From contig NZ_CP101456.1 in the NCBI RefSeq assembly GCF_024362485.1, forward strand, positions 1,488,001 through 1,552,000: a DNA stretch of 64,000 nt, read 5' to 3'. The stretch comes from Natronobeatus ordinarius. GTDB lineage: Archaea; Halobacteriota; Halobacteria; Halobacteriales; Natrialbaceae. Position 1 is the first letter of the stretch. Every line of letters starts with the position of its first letter. Made by a program: the position numbers and the translations under genes. Shown here piece by piece: positions 1-7,679 of the stretch. The notes below the pieces were generated by a model. That model was not told where the DNA came from and did not search any database. It saw only the letters and a list, made by a program, of their open reading frames with translations.

Positions 1-2
1 TC

Positions 3-908
3 CTCGCGCTGGCGCTCGCCGCCTGTCTCGGTGGCGTCTACCTCTACCGGGAACTGGCTGCCTACGAGGTGGCCGACCGGGCCGAAGACGGCCTCGGGGG
101 ACGGATCCTCCGGTACAGCGTGCCGATCGTCTTCACCCGCGGGTCGGACATGCTCGACAAGCAGGTCGATACGATCCTCGTCGGCTTCTTTCTCACTCCC
201 GCGGCGGTGGGCTACTACGTCGTGAGCAAGCAGGTCGTCACCTTCGTCCAGGCGCCGGCGGCGGCGCTCGGATTCACCGTCTCGCCGACGTTCGGCAACC
301 GGAAGGCTGCCGACGAACTCGTCGAGGCCGCCCGCGTCTACGAGTCGACGCTCGTCTACGTCCTCTTGCTGTACCTGCCTGCCGCGGCGGGGATCGCCAT
401 CGTCGCCGAACCGGCGATCGAGTACACGTTCGGCCCCCGCTTCCTCGGGGCCGTTCCCGTCCTCCAGATCCTGGCGTGTTTCGTCGTCCTCCAGGCGGCG
501 ATGAACGTGACCAGTAGCGCCCTCGACTTCCTCGGTCGGGCTCGAACCCGGGCGATCGCTCGAGGAGTCACGGCGGTCGGGAACGTCGTCCTGAACGTCC
601 TCTTGATCCCCGAGTTCGGCGTCGTCGGCGCGGCGGTCGCGACCGTGACCACTTATGGCCTCTACGCGGCCATCAACCTCTACGTCATCTCGACGGAGTT
701 CCCGTTGCGAATCCGGTACCTGGCCCGGCAAACGCTCACGATCCTCGCCATCACGGCCCTGATGACCCTGTTGATCGTCTCGCTCGTGAGCTACGTGGTC
801 GACGTCGTCACCCTCGCCGGCGTCGTCCTGGCCGGTGCACTCACCTGGGCCGCACTCTCGTATCTCACTGGCTTTCTCGAACCGGACGAGCTCGCGGCGG
901 CGCTCTGA
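3..908 (+). CDS. Polysaccharide flippase (Wzx/PST type), 5' truncated
   Basis: C-terminal portion of a multi-spanning membrane protein that would flip lipid-linked sugar units across the cytoplasmic membrane for S-layer glycan or exopolysaccharide synthesis. The reading frame is open from the left window edge, so the true start lies outside; about 301 residues are visible, against roughly 450-500 for a complete member. Several hydrophobic helices can be followed, and the stretch after VDTILVGFFLTPAAVGYYVV is typical of the MATE-like flippase fold. An internal ATG exists at 69 but sits inside a continuous helix-loop pattern and is unlikely to be the start. The downstream sugar-related genes support a polysaccharide locus. 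The family call is firm; the substrate is unknown. Confidence 0.85.
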   Translation, partial: LALALAACLGGVYLYRELAAYEVADRAEDGLGGRILRYSVPIVFTRGSDMLDKQVDTILVGFFLTPAAVGYYVVSKQVVTFVQAPAAALGFTVSPTFGNRKAADELVEAARVYESTLVYVLLLYLPAAAGIAIVAEPAIEYTFGPRFLGAVPVLQILACFVVLQAAMNVTSSALDFLGRARTRAIARGVTAVGNVVLNVLLIPEFGVVGAAVATVTTYGLYAAINLYVISTEFPLRIRYLARQTLTILAITALMTLLIVSLVSYVVDVVTLAGVVLAGALTWAALSYLTGFLEPDELAAAL

Positions 909-953
909 CCGACATTCAGCGCGTGAGAGACGAACCAAGATACATCGCCACCG

Positions 954-2003
954 ATGTCGTTCACGACGACTGTGACGACGAATCGACGGAGTTTGACAAC
1001 CCGTGCTCGAGCCGTCTACCACGAACGTGGTCTCACCGCGGTGCTGTCGGCGGGATTTCACCGCGCGTTCAGTCACGTCCCCGGCGACGAGGCCATCCTC
1101 GAGTCCCTCCACGCTGTCGTCCACGGGCGAACCGCGGGACGAAACCCGGCGATCACCGCCCGCGACGTCGACGACTACGGTCGGTGTCAGTTCGTCGCGG
1201 ACCCCTTCCTCGTCGTCGAGGACGGGACGTGGCACCTCTTTTTCGAGGTGTACAATCCGAATCGGACGCCCGACGCGGTGATCGGTCACGCGACGAGCGA
1301 GAGCCGCGGCCGAGCGTGGACGTACGAGGGCATCGTGTTGCAGGAAGATCGCCACCTCTCGTTCCCGTTCGTTTTCGAACACGACGGCGAGTACCAGATG
1401 CTCCTCGAATCCGGCGGCCGCGCCGGGCGACCGCGAACGATCGACTGCTACCGGGCGGCGCCGTTCCCGACGGGCTGGGAGCACGAGCGGACGCTGCTCG
1501 AGCTCGATCGGATGGGTGATACGGTCGTCTTCGAGCACGACGACCGGTGGTGGCTCGTCGGCGGCCACCAGGACACCGGGCTGTTCGTCCACTGGAGCGA
1601 CGACCTCCTGACGTCCGAGTGGCACGCACACGATGAAAACCCCGTCGTCGGCCCCGACCGGGTCTCTCGTCCCGCGGGCCGACCGCTCGTCGAGGACGGC
1701 CGGGTTCTCTTCTTCTTCCAGGACTGCGACCGCGTCTACGGCGACGCCGTCCGCGCGTTCGAGTTCACCGAACTGACGCCCGACAGCTATGCGGACCGGG
1801 AACTCCCCTGCTCGCCGATCCTCGAGGGCGACGGATGGATCGGCTGGAACGCCGGACGGATGCACCACGTCGATCCTCGGCGCGTCGACGGCGAGTGGGT
1901 GTGGGCCGTCGACGGCGACTCGACGGGGAAGTGGCTCTTCAAGGATCGGTGGTCGATCGGCGTACTCGAGGGGCCGTCCCTCCCGCTCGCGGACGCTCCC
2001 TGA
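954..2003 (+). CDS. Five-bladed beta-propeller protein, GINT1 N-terminal/GH43-like
   Basis: 349 residues, no signal peptide. Repeated short blades rich in aromatic and acidic residues (FVADPFLVVEDGTWHLFFEV near residues 80-99, then FPFVFEHDGEYQMLLE, DTVVFEHDDRWWLVGG, WLFKDRWSIGVLEGPS) match the propeller found at the N-terminus of plant glucosamine inositolphosphorylceramide transferase and in GH43-like proteins of surface-glycan clusters. The ADPF segment near the start of a blade resembles the place where GH43 enzymes carry a catalytic Asp, but a full catalytic set was not assigned. It follows the flippase by 45 bp on the same strand, so a role in assembling or trimming a surface glycan is inferred. 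The fold is likely; the activity is not determined. Confidence 0.7.
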   Translation: MSFTTTVTTNRRSLTTRARAVYHERGLTAVLSAGFHRAFSHVPGDEAILESLHAVVHGRTAGRNPAITARDVDDYGRCQFVADPFLVVEDGTWHLFFEVYNPNRTPDAVIGHATSESRGRAWTYEGIVLQEDRHLSFPFVFEHDGEYQMLLESGGRAGRPRTIDCYRAAPFPTGWEHERTLLELDRMGDTVVFEHDDRWWLVGGHQDTGLFVHWSDDLLTSEWHAHDENPVVGPDRVSRPAGRPLVEDGRVLFFFQDCDRVYGDAVRAFEFTELTPDSYADRELPCSPILEGDGWIGWNAGRMHHVDPRRVDGEWVWAVDGDSTGKWLFKDRWSIGVLEGPSLPLADAP

Positions 2004-2033
2004 CGCGTCGGTCGGCTCGAGGGGGCGTCGATC

Positions 2034-2234
2034 TCAGTCGAGTTCCTTGTCGGCCACCAGTTTCACGTCCCCCTCCTCGACGACCGACGCGAACTCCCGG
2101 AACTCGCGGGCCGACATGTCGACCCGCATCGAGTCGACGTGGACGTGAACTTCGCCACCCTCGTTGTACTCGACGCGATAGTTCGTTCCGTCGGACAGCT
2201 CGAACTCGGCGAGAACCGTCTCAACGACTCCCAC
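2034..2234 (-). CDS. Small acidic HVH-motif protein, second of a coupled pair
   Basis: 66 residues from a GTG at 2234, chosen because it overlaps the last 14 nt of the upstream gene and is preceded by a Shine-Dalgarno-like GGAGGA (reverse strand, about 2242-2248). Longer extensions run into basic out-of-frame-looking sequence. The core VHVHVDSMRVDMSAREFREF is clearly related to IHVHYRNVRFEMSIDDYRTF in the upstream gene, so the two are tandem paralogues. Both have the layout of a beta hairpin followed by a short helix. Function is unknown. The position between a sugar-active propeller gene and a nucleotidyltransferase-like gene suggests a surface polysaccharide accessory role. Confidence 0.7.
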   Translation of the reverse strand: MGVVETVLAEFELSDGTNYRVEYNEGGEVHVHVDSMRVDMSAREFREFASVVEEGDVKLVADKELD

Positions 2235-2430
2235 GATCGATCTCCTCCGCTGCGGCGGCGAGCTCGTTCGCGAACGTTCGGTAGTCGTCGATCGACATCT
2301 CGAACCGAACGTTTCGATAGTGGACGTGGATCCCCTCTCCAACGTTGTCCTCGACGACGAACTTCGTCGGCGAGCGGTCGGGACTCGAATCGAGCGACGC
2401 TCGAGACAGTTCCCTGACGAAGACGTTCAT
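2221..2430 (-). CDS. Small acidic HVH-motif protein, first of a coupled pair
   Basis: 69 residues, ATG start 27 nt downstream of a TATA-like element, so the transcript is probably leaderless. It contains the segment IHVHYRNVRFEMSIDDYRTF, repeated in divergent form in the next gene, whose GTG start lies inside its 3' end. This gives a two-gene, translationally coupled operon. The C-terminus is a short helix rich in Glu and Ala. No enzyme motif is visible. It is divergent from the nucleotidyltransferase-like gene at 2611. Small partner proteins occur beside nucleotidyltransferase-like genes in capsule clusters, but that link is inference. Confidence 0.75.
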   Translation of the reverse strand: MNVFVRELSRASLDSSPDRSPTKFVVEDNVGEGIHVHYRNVRFEMSIDDYRTFANELAAAAEEIDRGSR

Positions 2431-2453
2431 ACGCGACCGGTTCCACGATCGGA

Positions 2454-2460
2454 CATATCA
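2454..2460 (-). promoter_or_regulatory. TATA-like element of the small HVH operon
   Basis: On the reverse strand the sequence reads TGATATG, centred 27 nt before the ATG at 2430. This is the spacing expected for a leaderless haloarchaeal transcript. Confidence 0.55.
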
Positions 2461-2610
2461 ATCTATGGCCGATTCTCAATCGATCGTAGTTCGGGGAGAC
2501 CCGGAGCCCACCACTCCCGCTCGGCGCCGATCGAGTTCGAGAACTGACTTTGCCGATCTGAGACGCGACACAAAGGCCAAGTGATCCACCGATGTCGTGG
2601 CTGATACGTC

Positions 2611-3426
2611 ATGGCCGTCAATACGTCCCCGCGGCGCGAGTATCGGGTTCGACGGACGGTGTACACCGGACGCGAACAGCGACAGCTCGAAGAGTTGTTC
2701 GGCGCCTTCGAGGAAGCTGACATCGGATACGTCGTTCCGCGAAATTATCGGGGGCTCCCCGAGTACGTCCACGGTGGCGACGTCGACGTGCTCGTCCGGT
2801 CGGACTACTACGCCGAGGCGATCGCGCGCGCCGAAGCCCTGGGATTCGAAGCTCAGTCGAGCGCAACGGACGGCCTCTCGGAGCTGATCCGAACGGGGCT
2901 GTCGAAACCACGGGCCGCGCTCGCGTTCGCGACGAACCACCCGGGGCGGCTCGTCGAGCACGTGAGACGAACGATGGGGTGGGTCGACCACGGCAACGGG
3001 GAGGTCGCCCAGCACTACGCCGAACGGAAGCTGTACGACGGCGACCTGATGGTCCACCTGATGAACCACCTCGCGTACACGTCCCCGCTCAACGGTGTGC
3101 AGATACGGGTCGACCCGCGCGTCGAGGAGGCGCTCTACGAGCGGTCGCGGCTCGTGGACGGACTCCGCGTGCCGAGTCCGCCGGACGAACTGGCACACCT
3201 CGTCTGTCGCGGCGTCTTCGATAAAGAGGGGTCGTTTCCGAACTACTACGTCGATCGGTGTGAGGAGCTCAAAGCGGACGTGTATGGCTCCGATTCGACG
3301 CGGACGACGTTCGAATCACTCCTGTCGATGCTCTTTTTCGACGCTTCGGCGGTCGTCTACGACCACGTCGACCGCGGCGAGTACGATTCGATCCGTCGCG
3401 AGCTGATCCGGTACGATCGGTACTGA
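2611..3426 (+). CDS. Nucleotidyltransferase-like protein of a glycan locus
   Basis: 271 residues, soluble. The segment IGYVVPRNYRGLPEYVHGGD followed by VDVLV resembles the Asp-x-Asp hairpin of the nucleotidyltransferase superfamily (uncharacterised NTP_transf class found in capsule clusters). The following helix and the central DGDLMVHLMNHLAY segment fit that group. A complete catalytic triad of carboxylates was not located, so it may be a degraded or divergent member. It is divergent from the two HVH-motif genes and separated from them by 180 bp with promoter-like sequence. Function is assigned only at the level of fold and with low certainty; the reading frame itself is certain. Confidence 0.6.
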   Translation: MAVNTSPRREYRVRRTVYTGREQRQLEELFGAFEEADIGYVVPRNYRGLPEYVHGGDVDVLVRSDYYAEAIARAEALGFEAQSSATDGLSELIRTGLSKPRAALAFATNHPGRLVEHVRRTMGWVDHGNGEVAQHYAERKLYDGDLMVHLMNHLAYTSPLNGVQIRVDPRVEEALYERSRLVDGLRVPSPPDELAHLVCRGVFDKEGSFPNYYVDRCEELKADVYGSDSTRTTFESLLSMLFFDASAVVYDHVDRGEYDSIRRELIRYDRY

Positions 3427-3431
3427 GGATC

Positions 3432-3866
3432 TCAGCCGGATCGGTCGAACTCGATCGACCGCCCACCGCCGACTCGATCGCAACGTTCGTGGAACGCCTC
3501 CCTGTCCACGAGCTCGAGCAAGTGCGCCTCACAGTCGCAATCCGACGCGCCGAAGCCCGCGACCGGCTCGCCGGGGAGCGTCGACGCGAGCTCGCACTCG
3601 CAATCCTCGCCCGGGACGGTCACGACCGCCTCGAGGCGCGTCGCCGGCTGTCCCAGCAGGTAGTCGACGTGCCAGTGGCGGACGTCGCGCTCGCCACGGG
3701 CCAGCTCGCGGTGTCGATCCACCCGAGAGAAGCCGCCCGGCCCGAACGCGCTGCCGACGTAGGCGTAAGCGTCGGCCGCGAACGTCAGGGGTCCGAGCGC
3801 GCCAACCTCGACGGTGATCGAATGGGAGACGGTGATCTCGAGGACGTACGTCCCGCCGGTTGTCAT
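3432..3866 (-). CDS. DUF123 family protein (GIY-YIG-like)
   Basis: 144 residues from the ATG at 3866 (MTTGGTYVLEI). A longer in-frame ORF adds nine residues upstream but lacks the usual family start. Conserved DUF123 features are visible: the N-terminal GTYVLEI strand, the VGALGPLTFAADAYAYVGSA segment with Gly-Ser-Ala, and RHWHVDYLL near the middle. The family is related to GIY-YIG nucleases and is sometimes fused to endonuclease III, which suggests a nucleic-acid role, though no activity is established. Near the C-terminus a cluster CDCEAH with an earlier CECE could bind metal. It converges with the gene ending at 3426 with only 5 bp between them. Confidence 0.85.
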   Translation of the reverse strand: MTTGGTYVLEITVSHSITVEVGALGPLTFAADAYAYVGSAFGPGGFSRVDRHRELARGERDVRHWHVDYLLGQPATRLEAVVTVPGEDCECELASTLPGEPVAGFGASDCDCEAHLLELVDREAFHERCDRVGGGRSIEFDRSG

Positions 3867-4119
3867 ACCGATCGCTCGTTTTGGAATCCACACAACAGTT
3901 TCGAGTTCGGCCGCCCGACGAGCGTCGAGTCAGCCTCGTCCTCGAGTTTATTGCCGATGACGCGGCCAGCACCTCCATGCGTTGACCGATCGCCCGGTTG
4001 CGGCCCGAACGCGTGCGGCCGACCGCGCCGGGACCCGACCTGGCCGCCTGTTTGCCCCACTCATCGAGTTCGCGTGATCGGCAGTCGAAGCCGTACCGAC
4101 GGCAGCCGCGGTTGGTACC

Positions 4120-5307
4120 TCAGTCACGCCTCGCGATGGCGAGCCCTGCCGCGGCCGCCACGAGGTTGAGGAGGCCGAGCAGGACGAACGCGCCGTCGTA
4201 TCCACCGGTCACGTCGCGGAGCCAGCCCGTGACCGCCGGGAGAACGAGTGCAGCGACGTTGCCGGCGGCGACGACGATCGCGACCGCGGTGGCGTCGCGT
4301 GACGTTGCCGTCGCGGTGGTCTTGAAGATCGCACCGAAGGGGAGTGACACCGCCGCGAGGGCGAGTAACAGAAGCGCGACGAGTGCTGGACCGTCGACGA
4401 CGGTGAGTGTGACCAATCCGAGCGCACCGACACCTGCGGCCCCGGCGATCACCCGTCCATCGCCGACGTCCGGACGGAGGACGGCGATCCCGCCGCCGAC
4501 GCGTCCGAGTGCCGCCACGAAGAGCGCGATCGCACTGACAGGGCCGACGATTCCCAGGTCGTCGAAGTACGCCGTGACGAACGTCGCGAGCGTGATGTAC
4601 GCCCCGAGCGTCGCGACGTTACAGAGGGCTGCAAGTAGCACGACGCGGTTTCGAAGGGTCGAAAACCGGGCTCTCGGTCGGCCGCCGTCCGTGGATCGGC
4701 TCTCGCCGTGCTGTCGGACGTCGTCGGACGTCGACGTTCCGATCGGTGCCGTTCGATCCGCTCGAGTGCGGTCGCCCCACAGCACCACGATCGCGGGAAC
4801 TGCCGCGAGTGCGCCCACTGCGTGGACGCCGAACCAGCCCGTCTGTGCGACGAGCGGTGGAGTCAGGACGAACGACGTCGCTCCGCCGAGCGTGAACATG
4901 GCGCCGTTGAGCCCCTGGTGCCACGTGGCGGTCGGCCCCTCGTACACCCGCGAAAGCTGGGTCGCACAGACCGTCACCGCAAGTCCGCCGACGAGTCCCC
5001 AGAGTGCGCGGAGTCCGAGGATCGAGGTAAACGACGGAGCGAGGTCGAGCACGACGGCGAGAGCAGCGTTGATGACGACGATCGCGAGCAGGATCGGAAG
5101 CGTCGGCCGGTCGTCGACCAGTCGGCCGCCGATCGTCTGGACGACGACGAACGACGCGAGCGCAGCGCTCATCAACAGTCCAACGGCGGTGTAGCCGACG
5201 TCGAACTCGTCGACGATGACGCCCGGAACCGACGCGTAGGAGAAGACGACGTAGCCGATGCTGAACGCGACGAGGTGTGGCCCGTATCTGACGCCGACGG
5301 TTTTCAT
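4120..5307 (-). CDS. Major facilitator superfamily transporter
   Basis: 395 residues with about 12 hydrophobic helices in two halves, separated by a polar, charged loop near residues 185-215 (DRTRADRTAPIGTSTSDDV). The motif GGRLVDDRPTLPI after helix 2 is the usual MFS loop 2-3 signature in a diverged form. Overall it looks like the CynX/NarK-type branch. It starts at an ATG at 5307, and no clear TATA box was found at the expected position. Substrate unknown; no neighbour gives a strong hint. Confidence 0.85.
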   Translation of the reverse strand: MKTVGVRYGPHLVAFSIGYVVFSYASVPGVIVDEFDVGYTAVGLLMSAALASFVVVQTIGGRLVDDRPTLPILLAIVVINAALAVVLDLAPSFTSILGLRALWGLVGGLAVTVCATQLSRVYEGPTATWHQGLNGAMFTLGGATSFVLTPPLVAQTGWFGVHAVGALAAVPAIVVLWGDRTRADRTAPIGTSTSDDVRQHGESRSTDGGRPRARFSTLRNRVVLLAALCNVATLGAYITLATFVTAYFDDLGIVGPVSAIALFVAALGRVGGGIAVLRPDVGDGRVIAGAAGVGALGLVTLTVVDGPALVALLLLALAAVSLPFGAIFKTTATATSRDATAVAIVVAAGNVAALVLPAVTGWLRDVTGGYDGAFVLLGLLNLVAAAAGLAIARRD

Positions 5308-5433
5308 CGAGAACGTTCGTTCGGGAGGTCACACCCTGGAGTAATGTGTCTCACTATCCCGGCGAGGGCACTCGAGCGCGGATCGACGGCTCGCGTGAAA
5401 TCGGCAACCGTCGCCGCCGGCGACGCGAACGAC

Positions 5434-5440
5434 TTTATAT
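5434..5440 (+). promoter_or_regulatory. TATA box of egsA
   Basis: TTTATAT centred about 26 nt before the ATG at 5463. The gene is therefore probably transcribed as a leaderless mRNA. Confidence 0.7.
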
Positions 5441-5462
5441 CACGGCACTCCTTCTCAGAGAC

Positions 5463-6524
5463 ATGTTCGAGAAGTCGACGTGGATTCGGCTCCCGCGGAA
5501 CGTGGTGGTCGGTCACGGCGTCCGGTCGCGGACCGTCGAGGTCGTCGACGACCTTCACCTCGGAGGCCGGCCGCTGTTCGTGACGAGCCCTACCCCACGC
5601 GAGGTCGCCGCCGATCCGATCGCCGCCGACTTCCAGGCGGCGGGCGTCGACCCCGCGGTCGTCACGATCGAGGAGGCGCGGTTTTCGGCCGTCGAGACCG
5701 TCATCGAGACGGCCAAGGCCGAGGAGGTGGCGTACCTCGTTGGGATCGGCGGTGGGAAGGCGATCGACGTCGCGAAGATGGCGAGCGACCACCTCGGAAT
5801 GGGCTTTCTCTCGGTGCCCACGGCGGCGAGCCACGACGGCATCGTCAGCAACCGCGGTTCGGTTCCAGAGGGTGACACCCGCCACAGCGTCGCGGCCGAA
5901 CCGCCGCTGGCGGTGGTTGCCGACACCGAGATCCTCGCGGAAGCCCCGTGGGAGCTCACGACGGCGGGCTGTGCGGACATCATCTCGAACTACACCGCGG
6001 TGATGGACTGGCGACTCGCCCACCGGCTGCAGAACGTCGAGTACTCCGAGTACGCCGCCGCCCTCGCGGAGATGACCGCCGAGATCCTCGTCGACAACGC
6101 CGACCTCATCCGGCCCGGCCTCGAGGAGTCCGCCTGGATCGTCACGAAGGCGCTCGTCTCCTCGGGCGTGGCGATGAGCATCGCGGGCTCTTCGAGACCC
6201 GCCAGCGGTGCCGAACACCTCTTCTCACACCAGCTCGACCGGCTCGCCCCCGGCGCGGCGTTACACGGCCACCAGGTCGGCGTCGGGGCGATCATGACCG
6301 CGTACCTCCACGGCGGGGACCGAGGAATCTGGCAGGACATCCGGGACGCCCTCGACAACATCGATGCCCCGACGACCGCGGCCGACCTCGGCCTCGCCGA
6401 CGACACCGTGATCGAGGCGCTCTCGAGCTGTCACGCGATTCGCGACCGGTACACGATCCTCGGCGACGGGATGGACGAACGGGCGGCTCGAGAGGTCGCC
6501 GAGCGAACGGGCGTCGTCTCCTGA
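5463..6524 (+). CDS. egsA: NAD(P)-dependent glycerol-1-phosphate dehydrogenase
   Basis: 353 residues, the usual length for the family. It reduces dihydroxyacetone phosphate to sn-glycerol-1-phosphate, the step that sets the stereochemistry of archaeal membrane lipids; cytoplasmic. Visible features: nucleotide-binding GIGGGKAIDVAK at 94-105, SHDG at 123-126, and predicted zinc ligands Asp172 (CADIISNYT), His252 (GAEHLFSH) and His268 (LHGHQVGVG). The ATG at 5463 was preferred over an upstream ATG at 5346 because the family begins close to this residue and a TATA box sits 26 nt upstream. It converges with the LPG-synthase-like gene, with 2 bp between stop codons. A confident assignment. Confidence 0.96.
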   Translation: MFEKSTWIRLPRNVVVGHGVRSRTVEVVDDLHLGGRPLFVTSPTPREVAADPIAADFQAAGVDPAVVTIEEARFSAVETVIETAKAEEVAYLVGIGGGKAIDVAKMASDHLGMGFLSVPTAASHDGIVSNRGSVPEGDTRHSVAAEPPLAVVADTEILAEAPWELTTAGCADIISNYTAVMDWRLAHRLQNVEYSEYAAALAEMTAEILVDNADLIRPGLEESAWIVTKALVSSGVAMSIAGSSRPASGAEHLFSHQLDRLAPGAALHGHQVGVGAIMTAYLHGGDRGIWQDIRDALDNIDAPTTAADLGLADDTVIEALSSCHAIRDRYTILGDGMDERAAREVAERTGVVS

Positions 6525-6526
6525 GT

Positions 6527-7543
6527 TCACTCGACCATCGAGGGGCCACCGGTCGCCGACAGGTAGAGCGCACCGAGCCCGCAGACGGTCAGGTGGAGCC
6601 AGTACGTCGAGAGCCGGTAGAGCAGCGCCGTGGCTGCGGCGACATCGCCGGTGAGTCCCGCGGTCGCGACGAGTAGCCCCGTCAGGACGGCCTCGATGCC
6701 GCCGGTGCCGCCGGGAAGTGGGATCACGCCGCCGAACGATGCCAGCGGCGCGAGCGCGAACGCGAGAACGAGCGGCACGTCGACGCCGAGCGCGAGCAGC
6801 CCGAAGTACAGCGGGAGGGCGTTGACGAACCAGCTCGCGAGCGCGAGTGCGAACGCGGCGGCCAGCGTCCGGCGCGCCGCGCCGATCCGCTCGAGCGTCG
6901 TGAAAAATCCCTCGAGACGAGCCTGGAGTGCACCCTCGCTCGCGGGGAGCCGTGGGAGACGGGCCGCGAGCGACTCGAGGCTGGCGGCGAGCCCGAACAG
7001 GAACGGCTGGATCCAGCCCCGGCTGATGGCGAGCACGAGTGCGACGATCACGAGGATGCTGACCCCGCCGACGAGCCCCAGGTTGGTGAGGAGGTCGCCC
7101 GGAACGTCGCCGCCCATCACGTAGACCGAGAGCCCGACGAGGGCGACGACGATCGACGCGAGGAAGGCGAACACTTCGGCGGTCGCGACGACCGCGAGGT
7201 TGTCCTCGAACTCCGAGTCGGAGTTCGCCGCGAGCAGGTAGGCGGTAATCGGCGTCCCAACCGACCGACCCCACGGCAGGGCACTCCGCGCGAAGTAGCC
7301 GGAGAGGAACGCGACGACGAACGACCATCCCCGGGCAGCCCCGTCGACCGGTTCGAGCAGCCGGTGGACGATCGCCCCTCGGAGGGCGAGGATCGCGCCA
7401 CCGGCGACGAGCGCGGCGGCGAACGCGGCCGGGTCGGCTCGCTCGAGGTTCGAACGCACCGCTTCCCAGCCGACGCCGTAGACCAGCAGGCCGACGAGCG
7501 CGAGCGCGAGGACGAGGCCGGGAATGGCCTGGCGGAGACGCAT
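6527..7543 (-). CDS. LPG synthase-type integral membrane protein (UPF0104)
   Basis: 338 residues with about eight to nine hydrophobic helices. The signature near the C-terminus, GGVIPLPGGTGGIEAVLTGL, is characteristic of the lysylphosphatidylglycerol synthase transmembrane domain (UPF0104). The segment PWGRSVGTPITAYLLA also fits. Only the membrane half is present; there is no soluble aminoacyl-transfer domain, as is usual in archaeal members, so lipid aminoacylation should not be assumed. Its location beside egsA on the opposite strand is consistent with lipid or envelope metabolism, but this is inference. The start is the ATG at 7543, in a divergent region shared with the HTH-binding-protein gene. 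Confidence 0.88.
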   Translation of the reverse strand: MRLRQAIPGLVLALALVGLLVYGVGWEAVRSNLERADPAAFAAALVAGGAILALRGAIVHRLLEPVDGAARGWSFVVAFLSGYFARSALPWGRSVGTPITAYLLAANSDSEFEDNLAVVATAEVFAFLASIVVALVGLSVYVMGGDVPGDLLTNLGLVGGVSILVIVALVLAISRGWIQPFLFGLAASLESLAARLPRLPASEGALQARLEGFFTTLERIGAARRTLAAAFALALASWFVNALPLYFGLLALGVDVPLVLAFALAPLASFGGVIPLPGGTGGIEAVLTGLLVATAGLTGDVAAATALLYRLSTYWLHLTVCGLGALYLSATGGPSMVE

Positions 7544-7632
7544 TGATAGCGTAGAGGGAGTCGAGCGGCTTGTACGCTGCTTTTCGACGGCCTCGCTCGC
7601 CTCACCGGTGTCCGTCGCCTCGACCGTGGGCC

Positions 7633-7655
7633 GTGATCACACTCGTACATTTATG
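7633..7655 (+). promoter_or_regulatory. Promoter of the HTH/binding-protein operon with upstream palindrome
   Basis: TTTATG at 7650-7655 is centred about 27 nt before the ATG at 7680. Ten bases upstream lies the perfect 8-bp palindrome GTGATCAC (7633-7640). A palindrome just upstream of the TATA element is where an archaeal regulator could act, and the first gene of this operon encodes an HTH protein. Autoregulation is only an inference. Confidence 0.45.
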
Positions 7656-7679
7656 GTCGTTCCTTTGGTTACGTCTCAC

